Positions 44,941 through 55,212 of a stretch of DNA of 64,000 nucleotides are shown piece after piece. Made by a program: the position numbers and the translations under genes. The notes beneath the pieces are model-generated. The model searched no databases. It was not told the origin of the DNA and saw only the letters and a list, made by a program, of their open reading frames with translations. Every line of letters starts with the position of its first letter. Positions within the stretch are counted from its first letter, which is position 1. This DNA comes from Streptomyces clavuligerus (GTDB lineage Bacteria; Actinomycetota; Actinomycetes; Streptomycetales; Streptomycetaceae): assembly GCF_005519465.1 (NCBI RefSeq), contig NZ_CP027858.1, positions 6,125,001 to 6,189,000 on the forward strand. The letters are read 5' to 3'.

Positions 44941-45708
44941 TCAGATCTGCGGGGACGGGTGGGGCGGGGAGACGTCGAAGGACGAGTGGGCGCCGCCCAG
45001 GGCCCGGGACTCGGGGAGCCAGGAGGAGATGATGAGGCTGGTGCGGTCCATCAGCGCGGTGGTGTCCAGCTCCTTGGGGAGGAAGCGGCCGAAGGCGTTG
45101 AGCCGCTCCAGGTACTCCAGGCCCTGGGAGACGGCGACCGCCGGGTCGGTGTCGCCGGACTTCTCGGCGACGGTCAGGATGCCGATCTGCTTCTCCTCCG
45201 GCTGGAACATCAGCCAGATGCTGGACAGGCCGCGGGCCTCGGCGTCGTCGCGCATGGTCTCCCACACCGACTCCAGCAGTTCGGCCACGTTCTCGTTGGT
45301 GTAGGAGTAGCGCTCGAAGCGGTTGACGTGGTGGGCGGTGGCCATCGGCTTGAAGTCGTGGGCGCCGGTGACCCGCCAGTAGTGCTTGTCCACGCCCGGG
45401 AAGCGGGACCAGAACTTGACGCCCGGCTCGGGGTACAGCTCCTCGTTGGTGAAGTGGTTGTAGTCGAGGACGTTCTCCCAGGTGTCGAAGAGGTAGCGCC
45501 CGCCGATGTACTTCACGCCGGTGGCCGGGTCGAAGCGGAGCGGCGTGTACTTGTGGCGCATGCCGGGGCGGATGTCCATGTTGGGGCGCTCGCGCTCCAG
45601 CATGTCGGCGATGTCCTGGGTGGAGTAGCGGTCGTCCAGGGGGAAGTCGGAGGTGAAGGCGGCTTCGGCCTTGATCGGGCCGGTCGCGTAGCCGCGGACG
45701 TCGGTCAT
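44941..45708 (-). CDS. Hypothetical protein, 255 aa, divergent from a TetR regulator
   Basis: I do not recognise the family. The protein is soluble and rich in aromatic residues and His (GGRYLFDTWENVLDYNHF, AHHVNRFERYSY), which suggests a small-molecule or cofactor-binding fold. It has no signal peptide or membrane helix. The start at 45708 lies 168 bp from the divergent TetR start. Two near-identical 12-bp palindromes lie between them, so the TetR protein probably controls this gene. Confidence 0.7.
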   Translation of the reverse strand: MTDVRGYATGPIKAEAAFTSDFPLDDRYSTQDIADMLERERPNMDIRPGMRHKYTPLRFDPATGVKYIGGRYLFDTWENVLDYNHFTNEELYPEPGVKFWSRFPGVDKHYWRVTGAHDFKPMATAHHVNRFERYSYTNENVAELLESVWETMRDDAEARGLSSIWLMFQPEEKQIGILTVAEKSGDTDPAVAVSQGLEYLERLNAFGRFLPKELDTTALMDRTSLIISSWLPESRALGGAHSSFDVSPPHPSPQI

Positions 45709-45813
45709 GACGGTTGTCCCTTTCCTGCGTACAGCACGGGGGTGGGAGGGGCGCGGAGCACCACTCCGGTAACCGGACCACCCGGTCACGTTGTGAACCG
45801 TACCAGAGAAAGT

Positions 45814-45856
45814 GACCGTACGGTCCGCTTCGTGGAAGAAATGTGACCGCATGGTC
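45814..45856. promoter_or_regulatory. Pair of TetR-type operators in a divergent promoter region
   Basis: Two palindromes, GACCGTACGGTC (45814-45825) and GACCGCATGGTC (45845-45856), share the flank GTGACCG and CGGTCCG/TGGTCCG and are spaced 31 bp apart, about three helical turns. TATGAT (45865-45870) is a good -10 element for the TetR gene, and its predicted start point lies at or beside the ATG at 45877. That suggests autoregulation and possibly a leaderless transcript. Confidence 0.65.
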
Positions 45857-45876
45857 CGGTTAGGTATGATGAGGGC

Positions 45877-46551
45877 ATGAAGAGAGCCGACGCCGTGCGC
45901 AACAGGAGCCTGCTGATCGACGCCGCCGCCGCCGAGTTCGCCGAGCACGGCATGGATGTGTCCATCACCCGGATCGCCCAGCGCGCCGGGATCGGCAAGG
46001 GCACGGTCTTCCGCCACTTCGACACCAAGGAACAGCTCCTCGCCGAGATCTTCAGTGACCGGCTGGAGGAGCTGGTGATGACCGGCCTGCGACTCTCCCT
46101 CTCCGCCGACCCCGAGGCGGCGCTGGCCGCGTTCATGCGCGCCGGGGTGGAGCTCCAGGCCCGCGACCGCTCGTTCTGCCAGGCCGCCACCGCGCTCTCA
46201 CCGAGCGAGGCCAGCGTCCGCGCCTCCCGCGAACGCCTCGCCGAGGTCGCCGACATCCTCGTCACCCGCGCCCAGCGCACCGGCACCGTCCGCGACGACG
46301 TCACCGGCGTCGACATCGTGCTGCTCCAGACCGCCGCCTCCCAGGCCGTCCTCAGCATCGCCGACGGCTCGCCCGAGCTGTGGGACCGCTACCTCGGCGT
46401 GATCCTCGACGGACTCCGCCCCGCCGCCGCCCGCGCCCTGCCCGTCGGCGCCCCGACCCTGCCCCAGTTCACCGGCGCCCCGACCGGGGGCGCGGAACCG
46501 GAGCCCGCGGGGGCACGCCCGGCCGGCGCCCCGCAGGCGGCCATCGGCTGA
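45877..46551 (+). CDS. TetR/AcrR-family transcriptional regulator
   Basis: A 224-aa regulator with a classical N-terminal HTH: AAAEFAEHGMDVSITRIAQRAGIGKGTVFRHF is spread over residues 12-45, ending in the KGTVFRHF recognition-helix signature. The C-terminal ligand-binding part has a Pro/Gly/Ala-rich tail of about 35 residues. It is divergent from the unrecognised 255-aa gene, with two operator-like palindromes between them, so it probably represses that gene and itself. The ligand is unknown. Confidence 0.92.
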   Translation: MKRADAVRNRSLLIDAAAAEFAEHGMDVSITRIAQRAGIGKGTVFRHFDTKEQLLAEIFSDRLEELVMTGLRLSLSADPEAALAAFMRAGVELQARDRSFCQAATALSPSEASVRASRERLAEVADILVTRAQRTGTVRDDVTGVDIVLLQTAASQAVLSIADGSPELWDRYLGVILDGLRPAAARALPVGAPTLPQFTGAPTGGAEPEPAGARPAGAPQAAIG

Positions 46552-46618
46552 GGTCCGGTGGCATTCCGGAGTCGACGTGCACGCCCCGGGGTGATGAACC
46601 CGTACGCCGGAGATCCGG

Positions 46619-47329
46619 TCAGGCGTGGCGGGGGCCGGGGGAGGCGCCGTGGCCCGCCGCGGTGTGGCCGACGGCCTCGGGCACGGCGGCGAAGGCCCGG
46701 TCGGTGAGCGCGATCAGGTGCGCGCGGTCGGCGGTCGCGGCGGGGGCGGCCCAGTCGTGCAGCGCGCACCGCCAGGCCGCGACGGTGATCTCCAGGGCGA
46801 TGCGCAGCCGTACGTCATCCGCGTCGCCGGGGGGCAGCCTGCGGGCGAGGAGGCCGAGGATGGCGGTGGAGGTCTCGGCGCAGTACTGAAGGCTCGCGGC
46901 GGTCAGCGCGGGGGTGGTCTCCACGAGGTGCCGACTCCGCGCGAACTGGTGCTCCCACGTCTCGTCCATCCGCTCCAGAGTGGTGATCAGCGCGCGGCGG
47001 AAGACGTCCAGGACGGGCCCGGACAGATCGCAGTCGCCCAGGACGTCCAGGCAGGCGGCCCAGAACTCCTTCTCCGGCGCGAGCGCGACGTCTTCCTTCG
47101 AGGAGAAGTAGCGGAAGAAGGTCCGCTTGGAGACCTCCACGGCGTCGGTGAGGTCGTCCAGGGTGGTGTGCTCGAAGCCGTCGCGGGTGTAACGGGCGAG
47201 GGCGGTCTCGATCAGCGCCCGGCGGGTGCGGAGCCGCTTGCGTTCCCGCAGCGGCAGCTCCCGGAGCCGGTGCTCCTCGGCGGTGCGGGAATCCCCGGCG
47301 GTGCGTCGGTCCTCGGCTGTCGTGGTCAT
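46619..47329 (-). CDS. TetR/AcrR-family transcriptional regulator
   Basis: A 236-aa regulator with HTH signature TTLDDLTDAVEVSKRTFFRYF and a SSKEDVALAPE segment typical of MftR/AcrR-like streptomycete TetR proteins. The N-terminal 35 residues are a repetitive, charged extension (DRRTAGDSRTAEEH). It is divergent from the MDR oxidoreductase gene; a perfect 7-1-7 palindrome lies in the shared 115-bp intergenic region. It likely controls the three downstream redox genes. Confidence 0.92.
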   Translation of the reverse strand: MTTTAEDRRTAGDSRTAEEHRLRELPLRERKRLRTRRALIETALARYTRDGFEHTTLDDLTDAVEVSKRTFFRYFSSKEDVALAPEKEFWAACLDVLGDCDLSGPVLDVFRRALITTLERMDETWEHQFARSRHLVETTPALTAASLQYCAETSTAILGLLARRLPPGDADDVRLRIALEITVAAWRCALHDWAAPAATADRAHLIALTDRAFAAVPEAVGHTAAGHGASPGPRHA

Positions 47330-47400
47330 GTCTTCGAGTCTAGGGAAAACGCTCCCGGAATACAGAAGCCTCCCTCTGCTGTTTGGCATCTGTAGGCAAG

Positions 47401-47415
47401 TGCCACTGAGTGGCA
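47401..47415. promoter_or_regulatory. Candidate TetR operator, perfect palindrome
   Basis: TGCCACTGAGTGGCA is a perfect 7-1-7 inverted repeat between the divergent TetR and MDR genes, 30 bp upstream of the MDR GTG start. Related TTGGCA/AGTGCC half-sites flank it. It is a natural binding site for the adjacent regulator. Confidence 0.65.
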
Positions 47416-47444
47416 TATTGAACCGTGATCGTGAGGAGAACCCT

Positions 47445-48377
47445 GTGCGTGCCCTGATCGTCGACCGTTCCGCCCCGGGCGGGCTCCGGCTCGCCGGGAC
47501 GACCGACCCGGTACCCGCCGCCCATCAGGCACTGGTGCGGGTACGGGCGGTCTCGCTCAATCCGGCCGAGTTCCGGTATGTCCTGCCGCAGGCGCCCGAC
47601 GGGGCGGTGATCGGCTGGGACGCCGCCGGGGTCGTGGAACGCGCGGCGGCCGACGGCTCCGGGCCGGCCGCGGGCACCCCGGTGATCACCCTCGGCCTCT
47701 CCGGCGCGTGGGCGGAGCTCCAGGCCGTGGACACCGCGCTGATCGGTACCGTCCCCGACGGCGCCGACCCGGCGGTGATGAGCACCCTGCCCGTCGCCGC
47801 CGGAACCGCGCTGCGCGGGCTGCGCCGCCTCGGTCCGGTCCTGGGCCGCCGGGTGATGATCACCGGCGCGACGGGCGCGGTGGGACGCTTCGCGATCCAG
47901 CTCGCCGTACGCGCCGGGGCCCATGTCACGGCCGTCTCCCGCGACACCTCCCGCACGGAGGAACTGCTCGCGCTCGGCGCGCACGAGGTCGTCGCCGGCC
48001 CCGCCGCCGTCACCGCACCCGTGCACGGTGTCCTCGACACCGTCGGCGGGTCCGTCCTCCCCGCCGCCTACCAGGCCCTCGGCGAGGGCGGAGTGCTCGT
48101 CCTGGCCGGAGCCGCCTCCGGCCAGGACACGGTCTTCGGACCGGGAACGCTGCTCGCGGACCCGGCCCGCCACCACCGCGCCGTCCACACCTTCTTCCTG
48201 ATGGCGGAGGGCGGTATCGACCAGGACCTGACCTGGCTCGCCGCCGAGACCGCCGCCGGACGGCTGCGCCCGCACATCGCCCGGCGCGGCGACTGGGCCG
48301 CCACTGACACCGTCGACACCATCGCCGCTGTGGCCGGCAGCCGGCTCCCCGGCAAGGCCGTCCTCACCCTCTCCTGA
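47445..48377 (+). CDS. Zinc-independent MDR-type NADPH oxidoreductase (quinone reductase-like)
   Basis: A 310-aa medium-chain dehydrogenase/reductase. The N-terminal GroES-like part includes [11 protein letters not shown] and GWDAAGVVE; the Rossmann part has [16 protein letters not shown]. Structural-zinc cysteines are absent, as in quinone oxidoreductases and enoyl reductases. It starts with GTG at 47445 after GTGAGGAG. It is the first gene of a rightward three-gene redox operon under the divergent TetR gene. The substrate is unknown. Confidence 0.9.
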   Translation: MRALIVDRSAPGGLRLAGTTDPVPAAHQALVRVRAVSLNPAEFRYVLPQAPDGAVIGWDAAGVVERAAADGSGPAAGTPVITLGLSGAWAELQAVDTALIGTVPDGADPAVMSTLPVAAGTALRGLRRLGPVLGRRVMITGATGAVGRFAIQLAVRAGAHVTAVSRDTSRTEELLALGAHEVVAGPAAVTAPVHGVLDTVGGSVLPAAYQALGEGGVLVLAGAASGQDTVFGPGTLLADPARHHRAVHTFFLMAEGGIDQDLTWLAAETAAGRLRPHIARRGDWAATDTVDTIAAVAGSRLPGKAVLTLS

Positions 48378-48426
48378 AGCCGACCCCGGCGGGCCGCCCG
48401 GCCCGCCGCTCCCGAAAGAATCCCCG

Positions 48427-49425
48427 ATGCGCACCCGCACCACGAACATCCCGCTGTCCGTTCTCGACCTCTCCCCGATCCGCCACGGCCACGGCCCGGC
48501 CGAAGCCCTCGCCAACACCGTCGAACTGGCCCGCGCCATTGAGGCGTACGGCTACCACCGTTTCTGGATCTCCGAGCACCACAACACCACCGCCATGGCC
48601 AGCTCCGCGACCTCCATCATGATCGGCCGGGTCGCCGCCGCCACCGAGCGGATACGGGTCGGCGCGGGCGGCGTCATGCTGCCCAACCACGCCCCGTATG
48701 TCGTGGCCGAACAGTTCGGCACCCTCGCGGCCTACCACCCCGGCCGGATCGACCTCGGCCTCGGCCGTGCCCCCGGCACCGACCCCTGGACCACCCGGGC
48801 CCTGCGCCGCGACCACAAGGGCGGTCTCGACTTCCCGGAGCAGGTCGCCGAACTCCGCGGCTACCTCGCGCCCGGAGACGGGAAGGGCAAGGTCCGCGCC
48901 ATCCCCGGCGAGGGCTCCGACGTCCCCGTGTACATCCTCGGGTCCAGTACCTTCGGCGCGGCACTCGCCGCCCGCGAGGGCCTGCCCTTCGTCCACGCGT
49001 CGCACTTCTCGCCCGACCGGCTCGACGAGGCCCTGGAGCGGTACCGCGCCGAGTACCGGCCTTCGGCCGCGCACCCGGAGCCGTACGCGATCGTCGCGGC
49101 CAACGCCGTCGTCGCCGACACCGAGAAGGAGGCCGTCCGTACGTTCTCCACCCTGCGGCAGAAGTTCCTCACCCACTTCCGGGGAGAGATGCGGATACTG
49201 CCCCCGGTCGACGACATCGACCGTGTCTGGGCACCGCAGGAGGCACAGATGGTGAACGCCATGCTCCGCGAGTCCTTCGTCGGCACCCCCGACACCGTCC
49301 GCGCGGGGCTGGAAGACCTCGCCGAGCGCACCGGGGCCGACGAACTCATGATCGTCTCTGAGGCGTGGGACTTCGCCACCCGGCTGAGGTCCTACGAACT
49401 CCTCGCCAGGACCTGGAACCTCTGA
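48427..49425 (+). CDS. LLM-class flavin-dependent oxidoreductase (luciferase-like)
   Basis: A 332-aa bacterial luciferase-fold protein close to the YhbW/MsnO8 type. Family motifs are SVLDLSPI near the N-terminus, [29 protein letters not shown] and [11 protein letters not shown]. It uses FMNH2 or F420 as cosubstrate (family knowledge). It is 49 bp downstream of the MDR gene and probably co-transcribed with it and the OYE gene, an all-redox operon suited to detoxifying reactive organic compounds. Confidence 0.92.
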   Translation: MRTRTTNIPLSVLDLSPIRHGHGPAEALANTVELARAIEAYGYHRFWISEHHNTTAMASSATSIMIGRVAAATERIRVGAGGVMLPNHAPYVVAEQFGTLAAYHPGRIDLGLGRAPGTDPWTTRALRRDHKGGLDFPEQVAELRGYLAPGDGKGKVRAIPGEGSDVPVYILGSSTFGAALAAREGLPFVHASHFSPDRLDEALERYRAEYRPSAAHPEPYAIVAANAVVADTEKEAVRTFSTLRQKFLTHFRGEMRILPPVDDIDRVWAPQEAQMVNAMLRESFVGTPDTVRAGLEDLAERTGADELMIVSEAWDFATRLRSYELLARTWNL

Positions 49426-49475
49426 CCGTCCCCGCCGAGAAGGCACTCCGCCCCCACCGAGAAAGGCACTTCGCC

Positions 49476-50576
49476 ATGTCCGCCCCCGCCGCCCTCTTCC
49501 AGCCCGTCCGCCTCGGCGCCCTCACCCTCGCCAACCGCATGGTCATGGCCCCCATGACCCGGGCCCGGGCCCACGAGGACGGCACGCCGAGCGCGCTCAT
49601 GGCCGAGTACTACGGCCAGCGCGCCACGGCCGGTCTGATCGTCGCCGAGGGAACCCACCCCGCCGCCCTCGGCGCGATCGGCCCCCATGCGCCGGGCCTG
49701 TTCACCGACGCCCACCAGGACGGCTGGGCGGCGGTCGCCGACGCGGTCCACGCGGCGGGCGGACGTGTCTTCCTCCAGCTCATGCACGCCGGACGCCTCG
49801 CCCACCCGGACTTCCTCCCCGACGGCGCCCGGCCCGTCGCCCCTTCCGCCGTGGCGGCCCGTACCGAGATCTTCACCCCCTCGGGCCGGGCCCCGGCGGT
49901 GGTCCCCCGTGCCCTCGCCGAAGCGGAGATCACCGGTCTGGTCGCCGACTTCGTGAACGCCGCCTGCCGGGCCGTCGCCGCCGGGCTCGACGGCGTGGAG
50001 ATCCACGCCGCCAACGGCTACCTCCTCCACCAGTTCCTCGCCGACGACGCCAACACCCGCACCGACCGCTGGGGCGGCGACGCCCACGGCCGTATCCGCC
50101 TCACCACCGAGATCACCCGCGCCGTCGCCGCCACCATCGGCCCCCACCGCACCGGCCTGCGCATCTCGCCCTCGAACCCCTATGGAGACCTGACCGAAGC
50201 CGACCCCTGCACCACCTACACCACCCTCGTCCGCGACCTGGCCCCGCTCGGCCTCGCCTACCTCCACCACAGCGAGACCGGCACCGAACTCGACGCGGTG
50301 ATACGCGCGTCCTGGCCGACCGCCCTGGTCGTCACACCGCCGCCCGCCGGAACGGGCAAGGAGGACGCCGCCGCCGGAGCCCTCGCCCGCGGCGCCGACC
50401 TGGTCTCCTTCGGCCGCGACTACCTCGCCAACCCCGACCTCGTCCACCGCTGCCGGATCGGCGCCTCGCTCAACGAACCCCGTCCGACCGGGTTCTACGG
50501 CGGCGGAGCGGATGGCTATACCGACTACCCGGCACTGGGCGGGGAACCGGAGCCAGGCGGGCGCGGCACGGCGTGA
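49476..50576 (+). CDS. Old yellow enzyme family alkene reductase
   Basis: A 366-aa FMN-dependent ene-reductase. Motifs are NRMVMAPMTRARA, VFLQLMHAGR (flavin-site region), EIHAANGYLLHQFL with the His/Asn substrate pair, and FGRDYLANPDLV near the C-terminus. The start at 49476 follows GAGAAAGG. It is third in the redox operon. It is predicted to reduce alpha,beta-unsaturated carbonyls or nitro compounds with NADPH. Confidence 0.93.
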   Translation: MSAPAALFQPVRLGALTLANRMVMAPMTRARAHEDGTPSALMAEYYGQRATAGLIVAEGTHPAALGAIGPHAPGLFTDAHQDGWAAVADAVHAAGGRVFLQLMHAGRLAHPDFLPDGARPVAPSAVAARTEIFTPSGRAPAVVPRALAEAEITGLVADFVNAACRAVAAGLDGVEIHAANGYLLHQFLADDANTRTDRWGGDAHGRIRLTTEITRAVAATIGPHRTGLRISPSNPYGDLTEADPCTTYTTLVRDLAPLGLAYLHHSETGTELDAVIRASWPTALVVTPPPAGTGKEDAAAGALARGADLVSFGRDYLANPDLVHRCRIGASLNEPRPTGFYGGGADGYTDYPALGGEPEPGGRGTA

Positions 50577-50599
50577 GCGAACCCCATGGGGAGCCGGGC

Positions 50600-50809
50600 G
50601 GCGGCCTCCCACGGCGGACACGTACTCCTGCCAGGCCCGCCTGGACTCCGGATGGTTCTCCGGCCAGATGTTGGCCAGGGTCCGTGTCGCCCACTCGTCG
50701 CCGAGTCTTTGACGAAGAACCCGGAGCCTGTGCACGCCTGGTCGATGTTGTGGGCGACCTCCGCGCGACTCTGCGCGGTACCCCTCGACGGCAGGTCGAT
50801 GACAGACAC
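50600..50809 (-). pseudogene. Isopenicillin N synthase-like (2OG-Fe oxygenase) N-terminal fragment
   Basis: From 50809 the frame reads MSVIDLPS, then AEVAHNIDQACTGSGFFV, the typical N-terminus of isopenicillin-N-synthase-type non-heme iron oxygenases. Around 50700 the homology moves to another frame (ANIWPENHPESRRAWQEY), and it stops soon after. The HxD...H metal site and most of the protein are missing. It follows the broken MFS gene in the same direction, so both belong to one decaying block. Confidence 0.6.
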
Positions 50810-50862
50810 GGAACCATCGGCGACAGCGGAGGCCGTCCGGTCACCCGTGCAGGACTGGTCCC

Positions 50863-52229
50863 TTAACCTCTTTCCTCCCCCTTCAGTGGCCGCACGGTTT
50901 CAGCCGGACGCTCCGACTGCCCCTTCCAGACGTGGGTCCGGTGGGTGCCCGGGGACAGCAGGGCGACGATCAGCGCGCCGCACACGAGGATGCCGAAGGC
51001 CGCCCGGAGCGCCACGGTGCAGCCGTGGACCGTGGCGGTGTCGACGGCTTCCGGGCGGTTCCGTGATCGTTCAGATACGACACGGTGACGCTGGTGGCGA
51101 TGGGGTTGAGCAGCGCGGTGCCGAACACGGTACCCACCTGCTGGACCGTGGTGTAGGCCGCCGCCGCGCCACCCGCATCGGCCGGGTCGAGCTCGACTGC
51201 CGCCCTGTTCGTCGCCGTCGCCAGCGGGAACATGTGGGAGCTGTCCACTTCCAGCCGTGTGAGGATCAGCATGCCGACGGCGGACGACAGCAGGCTCCCC
51301 GTGATCAGGACGTTCGGGGCGACCCGACGGCGTGGTCTTCCGGCGATGAGCACCGCGCCGACAGTGGTGCTCACGGCGTTCACCAGCAGCGTCATTCCCG
51401 CCTTGGCTGACGAGTAGCCGAGGACCATCTGCGCGCAGTAACTCACGAAGAGGTAGAAGCCGAACATCGGCCACACGGAGACGAACGTGGTGCCGCGGGC
51501 CTGGTGGACCAGGATGCGCAAGGGCAGCAGAGGGCGCTGTGATCCGGCCTCGACCAGGACGAACAGACCCAACAGAAGCACTCCGACGACCAGCAGGGCG
51601 AGCACCACCGGGTCGCCCCAGCCGTGCGGTTCCGCTTGGACGAAGCCGTAGACGAGTGCGACGAGGCGCGCTGTACTGAGCCGCGCACCGGGAAGGTCCA
51701 GGCCGCGCAGATCGCCGCTGGGGCGGTCACGCAGAAGGAGCGGGACGCCGATCAGGGTGATTACGGTCATGGGGATGCTGATGTAGGGGCACCAGCGTCG
51801 GTCGGCGTACTCGGTGAGCAGCCCCCACCACGACGCCGAGTGCTGCTCCGCCCGCACCGCCGCCGGCGAAGACGCCGAAGACTGTCCCGCGCTCACGCCC
51901 GTCGGTGAAAGTCAGGAGCAGGAGGGACAGGGCTGCCGGGGCCAGGAGTGGGGCGAAGACGCCCTGTCCGGCACGTGCGGCGAAGAGCGTGCCCGTGCTG
52001 CCCGCCGCACCGCCGGGCGCGGGGGCCAGCGCGAAGCCGACGAGGCCGATGACGAAGGACCTTCGGTGGCCGATCGGACCGCGGATCCGCCTGCCCACGA
52101 GCAGGAGGCCGCCGAACGCGAGGGCGTAGGCCGTGATCACCCAGTGGTGGTCGGTGTCCGTCATGCCCAGGCTGGCCTGGGCCGAGGGCAGGGCGATGTT
52201 CACGATGGTCACGTCCAGCACAACCATTA
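50863..52229 (-). pseudogene. DHA2-type MFS efflux transporter, frameshifted and split by IS630
   Basis: The pieces encode a 14-helix drug-efflux MFS protein, starting MVVLDVTIVNIALPSAQ at 52226 and going leftward. Frame changes near 51840 and 51065 break the reading frame. The N-terminal end is cut at 52229 by IS630; the continuation at 55551-55628 supplies SLAQL, so that removing the IS restores SLAQLMVVLD. A TetR pseudogene lies beside that continuation, the usual regulator/pump arrangement. The gene is non-functional. Confidence 0.85.
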
Positions 52230-53711
52230 CTGACCTTGTAGGTGTGGTGTCGTTCGGGGGTGACAGGTTGTGATCGTTGCGGTGGGCCGGGTGTATGAGG
52301 TGTCCGCAGGGTGGGGGTCTGTCGCCTGAGCGGCAGGTGTTTCGTGAGTACATCCTGCTGGAGGCGGCCGGGATGTTCGCGGCGGGGCGGGACAACGCCT
52401 CGGTCGCCCGTGAGTTACGGGTCGGTGTCCGGTCGGTCCAGCGCTGGCGGCGGTCATGGACGGAGCGGGGAGACACCGGGCTGCGGTCCCGTGGGCCGGT
52501 GTCCCGGCCGAAGCTGGACGAGCACCTGCTTGCCGCCCTGGAGGAAGAGCTCGCCAGGGGTCCGGCCGCGCACGGCTGGCCGGACCAGACCTGGACCCTG
52601 GCCCGGATCAGAACACTGATCGGCAGACGCTTCCACAAGACCATGACGCTGTCGGGTATCTCCCAGATGCTGCGGCGGCACGGCTGGAGCCACCAGGTCC
52701 CCGCCCGCCGTGCGGTCGAGCGGAACGAGGCGGCGGTGGCCGGCTGGGTGAAGGACATGTGGCCCCGAGTGGAACCACCGCGGCGGCGCTCGACGCCTGC
52801 CTCGTCTTCGAGGACGAAGCCGGGTTCCCGATAACGCCGCCCACCACACGCACCTGGTCCCGCCGCGGGACCACCCCGGTCATCACCGTGAGAGGCCGCT
52901 CCCGGCGCCGGATCTCGATCGCGGCCCTGGCCTGCTGCAAAGCCGGCGAGCGTTCACGGCTCATCTACCGGCCCATGCTCCACCCGAACCATGAAGCCGC
53001 CGGACGCCGCAGCTTCGCGTGGACCGGCTACCGCGACCTCCTCATCGCGGCACACCGACAGCCCGGCGGCCCGATCGTGCTCGTCTGGGACCACCTCAAG
53101 TGCGCCACGAGGCGCTACGGAATCGAGTGGGGGTGAAAGGACTCCACCGCCGGGCGGTCGCAGCCGCTCGGTGAAGCTGGGGGCAGTCGCCACGTGGGAA
53201 CGCAGGTGGCGGCGGGAAGCAGCCCCGACAACGACGGGACGGGTCGGCACTGTCAGACGGTCCGGGTCCGGCAAGCAGCGAGGAGAAGGTGTACGAGAGG
53301 AACCGCCGTCTGACGCCCCGTAAGTGTCCCGCTCGGCTCAAACCTGACGGATACGGGCCGGGTTGCAGCGCGTGAACTGTCATTCTTCTGGGTGAAGTTC
53401 AACTCCGAAGCCGGTTTTGAGGCCCGGTGGGGAGGCCATGCCGAAAGTCTGCGGCGTAGGCATGGCGAGGCTGTCGGGGTAGAGGCGGGCACCTCCCTCC
53501 TTGATCGATTCTGTAGTGAACGTGGGAACCGCCTGCGGTCGCCCTTCCCGCCGGACAGCCAGTTCGGAGGCGGGCAGGTCCGTTGCCAACTGAGGGCCGT
53601 TGGGCGGGGCGGAGGTCTCGTAGTAGTCCGAGCGCGCGAGAGGCGCGTACATGGCGAAGGAGACCAGCAAGTCAGCAGTGGACGTACTGGAAAGTCAGGA
53701 GGCTGTCGCCG

Positions 53712-55142
53712 GTGAATACCGACGAACTTGACTCCGTTCTGTTCGGAGCGGAGCGCAGGGTACTGAAAATCCAGACCAAGCTGCACTGTTGGGCCCGTGA
53801 TGACCCTCATCGCAGGTTCAATGATCTGTTCAACCTCGTTGCCGATCCCGCGTTCCTTCTGGTCGCGTGGGACCGGGTGCGGGCAAACAAGGGAGCGCGC
53901 ACAGCCGGAGTGGATGGGCGCACGGCCCGTTCCATCGAGGCCGGGCAGGGCGTCGTGGACTTCCTCGACGGGCTGCGATCGCAGGTGAAGGACCGCAGTT
54001 TCTGCCCGCTGCCGGTGCGGGAACGGATGATCCCGAAGTCGGGCGGTAAATTGCGCCGCCTGGGGATCGCCACCATTGCCGACCGGGTTGTGCAGGCTTC
54101 CTTGAAGCTGGTGCTGGAGCCGATCTTCGAAGCGGATTTCTACCCGTGCTCCTACGGGTTTCGCCCGAATCGTCGTGCTCACGACGCCGTGGCTGAGGTG
54201 CGCTACTTCGCGTCCCGCTCCTACGAGTGGGTCGTCGAGGGCGACATCACGGCATGCTTCGACGAGATCTCCCATCCGACCCTGATGGACCGGATGCGGG
54301 AACGAATCGGAGACAAGCGCGTCCTGGCACTGGTGAAGGCGTTCCTCAAAGCAGGCATCCTCGGCGAGGACCGCATGCTGCGAGACAGCAGCGCCGGAAC
54401 CCCGCAGGGTTCGATCCTTCCACCGCTGCTGAGCAACGTGGCCCTGACGGTCCTGGACGAGCACATTGCCCAAGGCCCTGGCGGACCCGCCTCAAGCCAG
54501 ACGGAGAGAGCCAAGCGCCGTTGTCACCGCCTGCCCAACTACCGGCTCGTCCGCTACGCGGACGACTGGTGCTTGATGGTGTCGGGCACGAACGACGATG
54601 CCGAAGCCCTCCGGGAAGAGATCGCAGAAGTCCTGTCCGGTATGGGGCTGCGCCTGTCACCGGAGAAGACTCTGATCACCCACATCGACAAGGGCCTCGA
54701 CTTTCTCGGCTGGCGCATCCAACGCCACCGAAAACGAGGCAGCACCCGGCACTACATCTACACCTATCCGTCCGGCAAGGCTGTCAAGGCCATGACGGGC
54801 AAGGTCAGGACGATGTGCCGGACAACGGACACGAGCCAGCCGCTCGATGCCCTGTTGCGTCAGCTCAACCCGGCGCTCAAGGGTTGGTGCGTCTACTTCC
54901 GGCCCGGCGTGTCCAGCGCGACCTTCTCCTACCTGAGCTACTACACGTGGCATCAGGTCGGGAGCTGGTTGCGCCGCAAACACCGCCGGTCCACATGGAA
55001 GGACCTCCGCCGCCGCTACTGCGACGTCGGATGGTGGCCGGCCTCAGAGGAAAGGCCACTGTTCAACCCCGCGAAGGTAACCACCACGCGTTACCGCTAC
55101 CGGGGAACAGTCATCCCGACTCCATGGCCCGGCCTGGAATGA
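53712..55142 (+). CDS. ltrA: Group II intron reverse transcriptase/maturase (no endonuclease domain)
   Basis: A 476-aa LtrA-type protein. The RT domain carries the fingers motif RMIPKSGGKLRRLGI, SYGFRPNRRAHDA, the GTPQGSILPPLLSN block and the catalytic YADD in RLVRYADDWCL. The maturase/thumb region includes LKGWCVYFRPG. There is no HNH endonuclease after the maturase domain, as in several bacterial intron classes that prime from nascent DNA strands. GTG 53712 follows AGGAGG and opens just before VNTDELDS. All RT catalytic residues are intact. Confidence 0.93.
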   Translation: MNTDELDSVLFGAERRVLKIQTKLHCWARDDPHRRFNDLFNLVADPAFLLVAWDRVRANKGARTAGVDGRTARSIEAGQGVVDFLDGLRSQVKDRSFCPLPVRERMIPKSGGKLRRLGIATIADRVVQASLKLVLEPIFEADFYPCSYGFRPNRRAHDAVAEVRYFASRSYEWVVEGDITACFDEISHPTLMDRMRERIGDKRVLALVKAFLKAGILGEDRMLRDSSAGTPQGSILPPLLSNVALTVLDEHIAQGPGGPASSQTERAKRRCHRLPNYRLVRYADDWCLMVSGTNDDAEALREEIAEVLSGMGLRLSPEKTLITHIDKGLDFLGWRIQRHRKRGSTRHYIYTYPSGKAVKAMTGKVRTMCRTTDTSQPLDALLRQLNPALKGWCVYFRPGVSSATFSYLSYYTWHQVGSWLRRKHRRSTWKDLRRRYCDVGWWPASEERPLFNPAKVTTTRYRYRGTVIPTPWPGLE

Positions 55143-55173
55143 GGACAGCACACGTGTTCTGAACAGGACTTGT

Positions 55174-55212
55174 GGAGCGCCCGGTGCTCGGAAACGGGCA
55201 CGCCGGGCGCGG
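55174..55212 (+). ncRNA. Group II intron domain V
   Basis: A hairpin starting GGAGCGCCCGG, with a GAAA terminal loop (55191-55194) and a two-base CG bulge on the 3' side before CCGGGCGC. This is the catalytic domain V fold. It lies 31 bp after the maturase stop codon and 60 bp before the intron 3' end, as expected. Confidence 0.8.
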
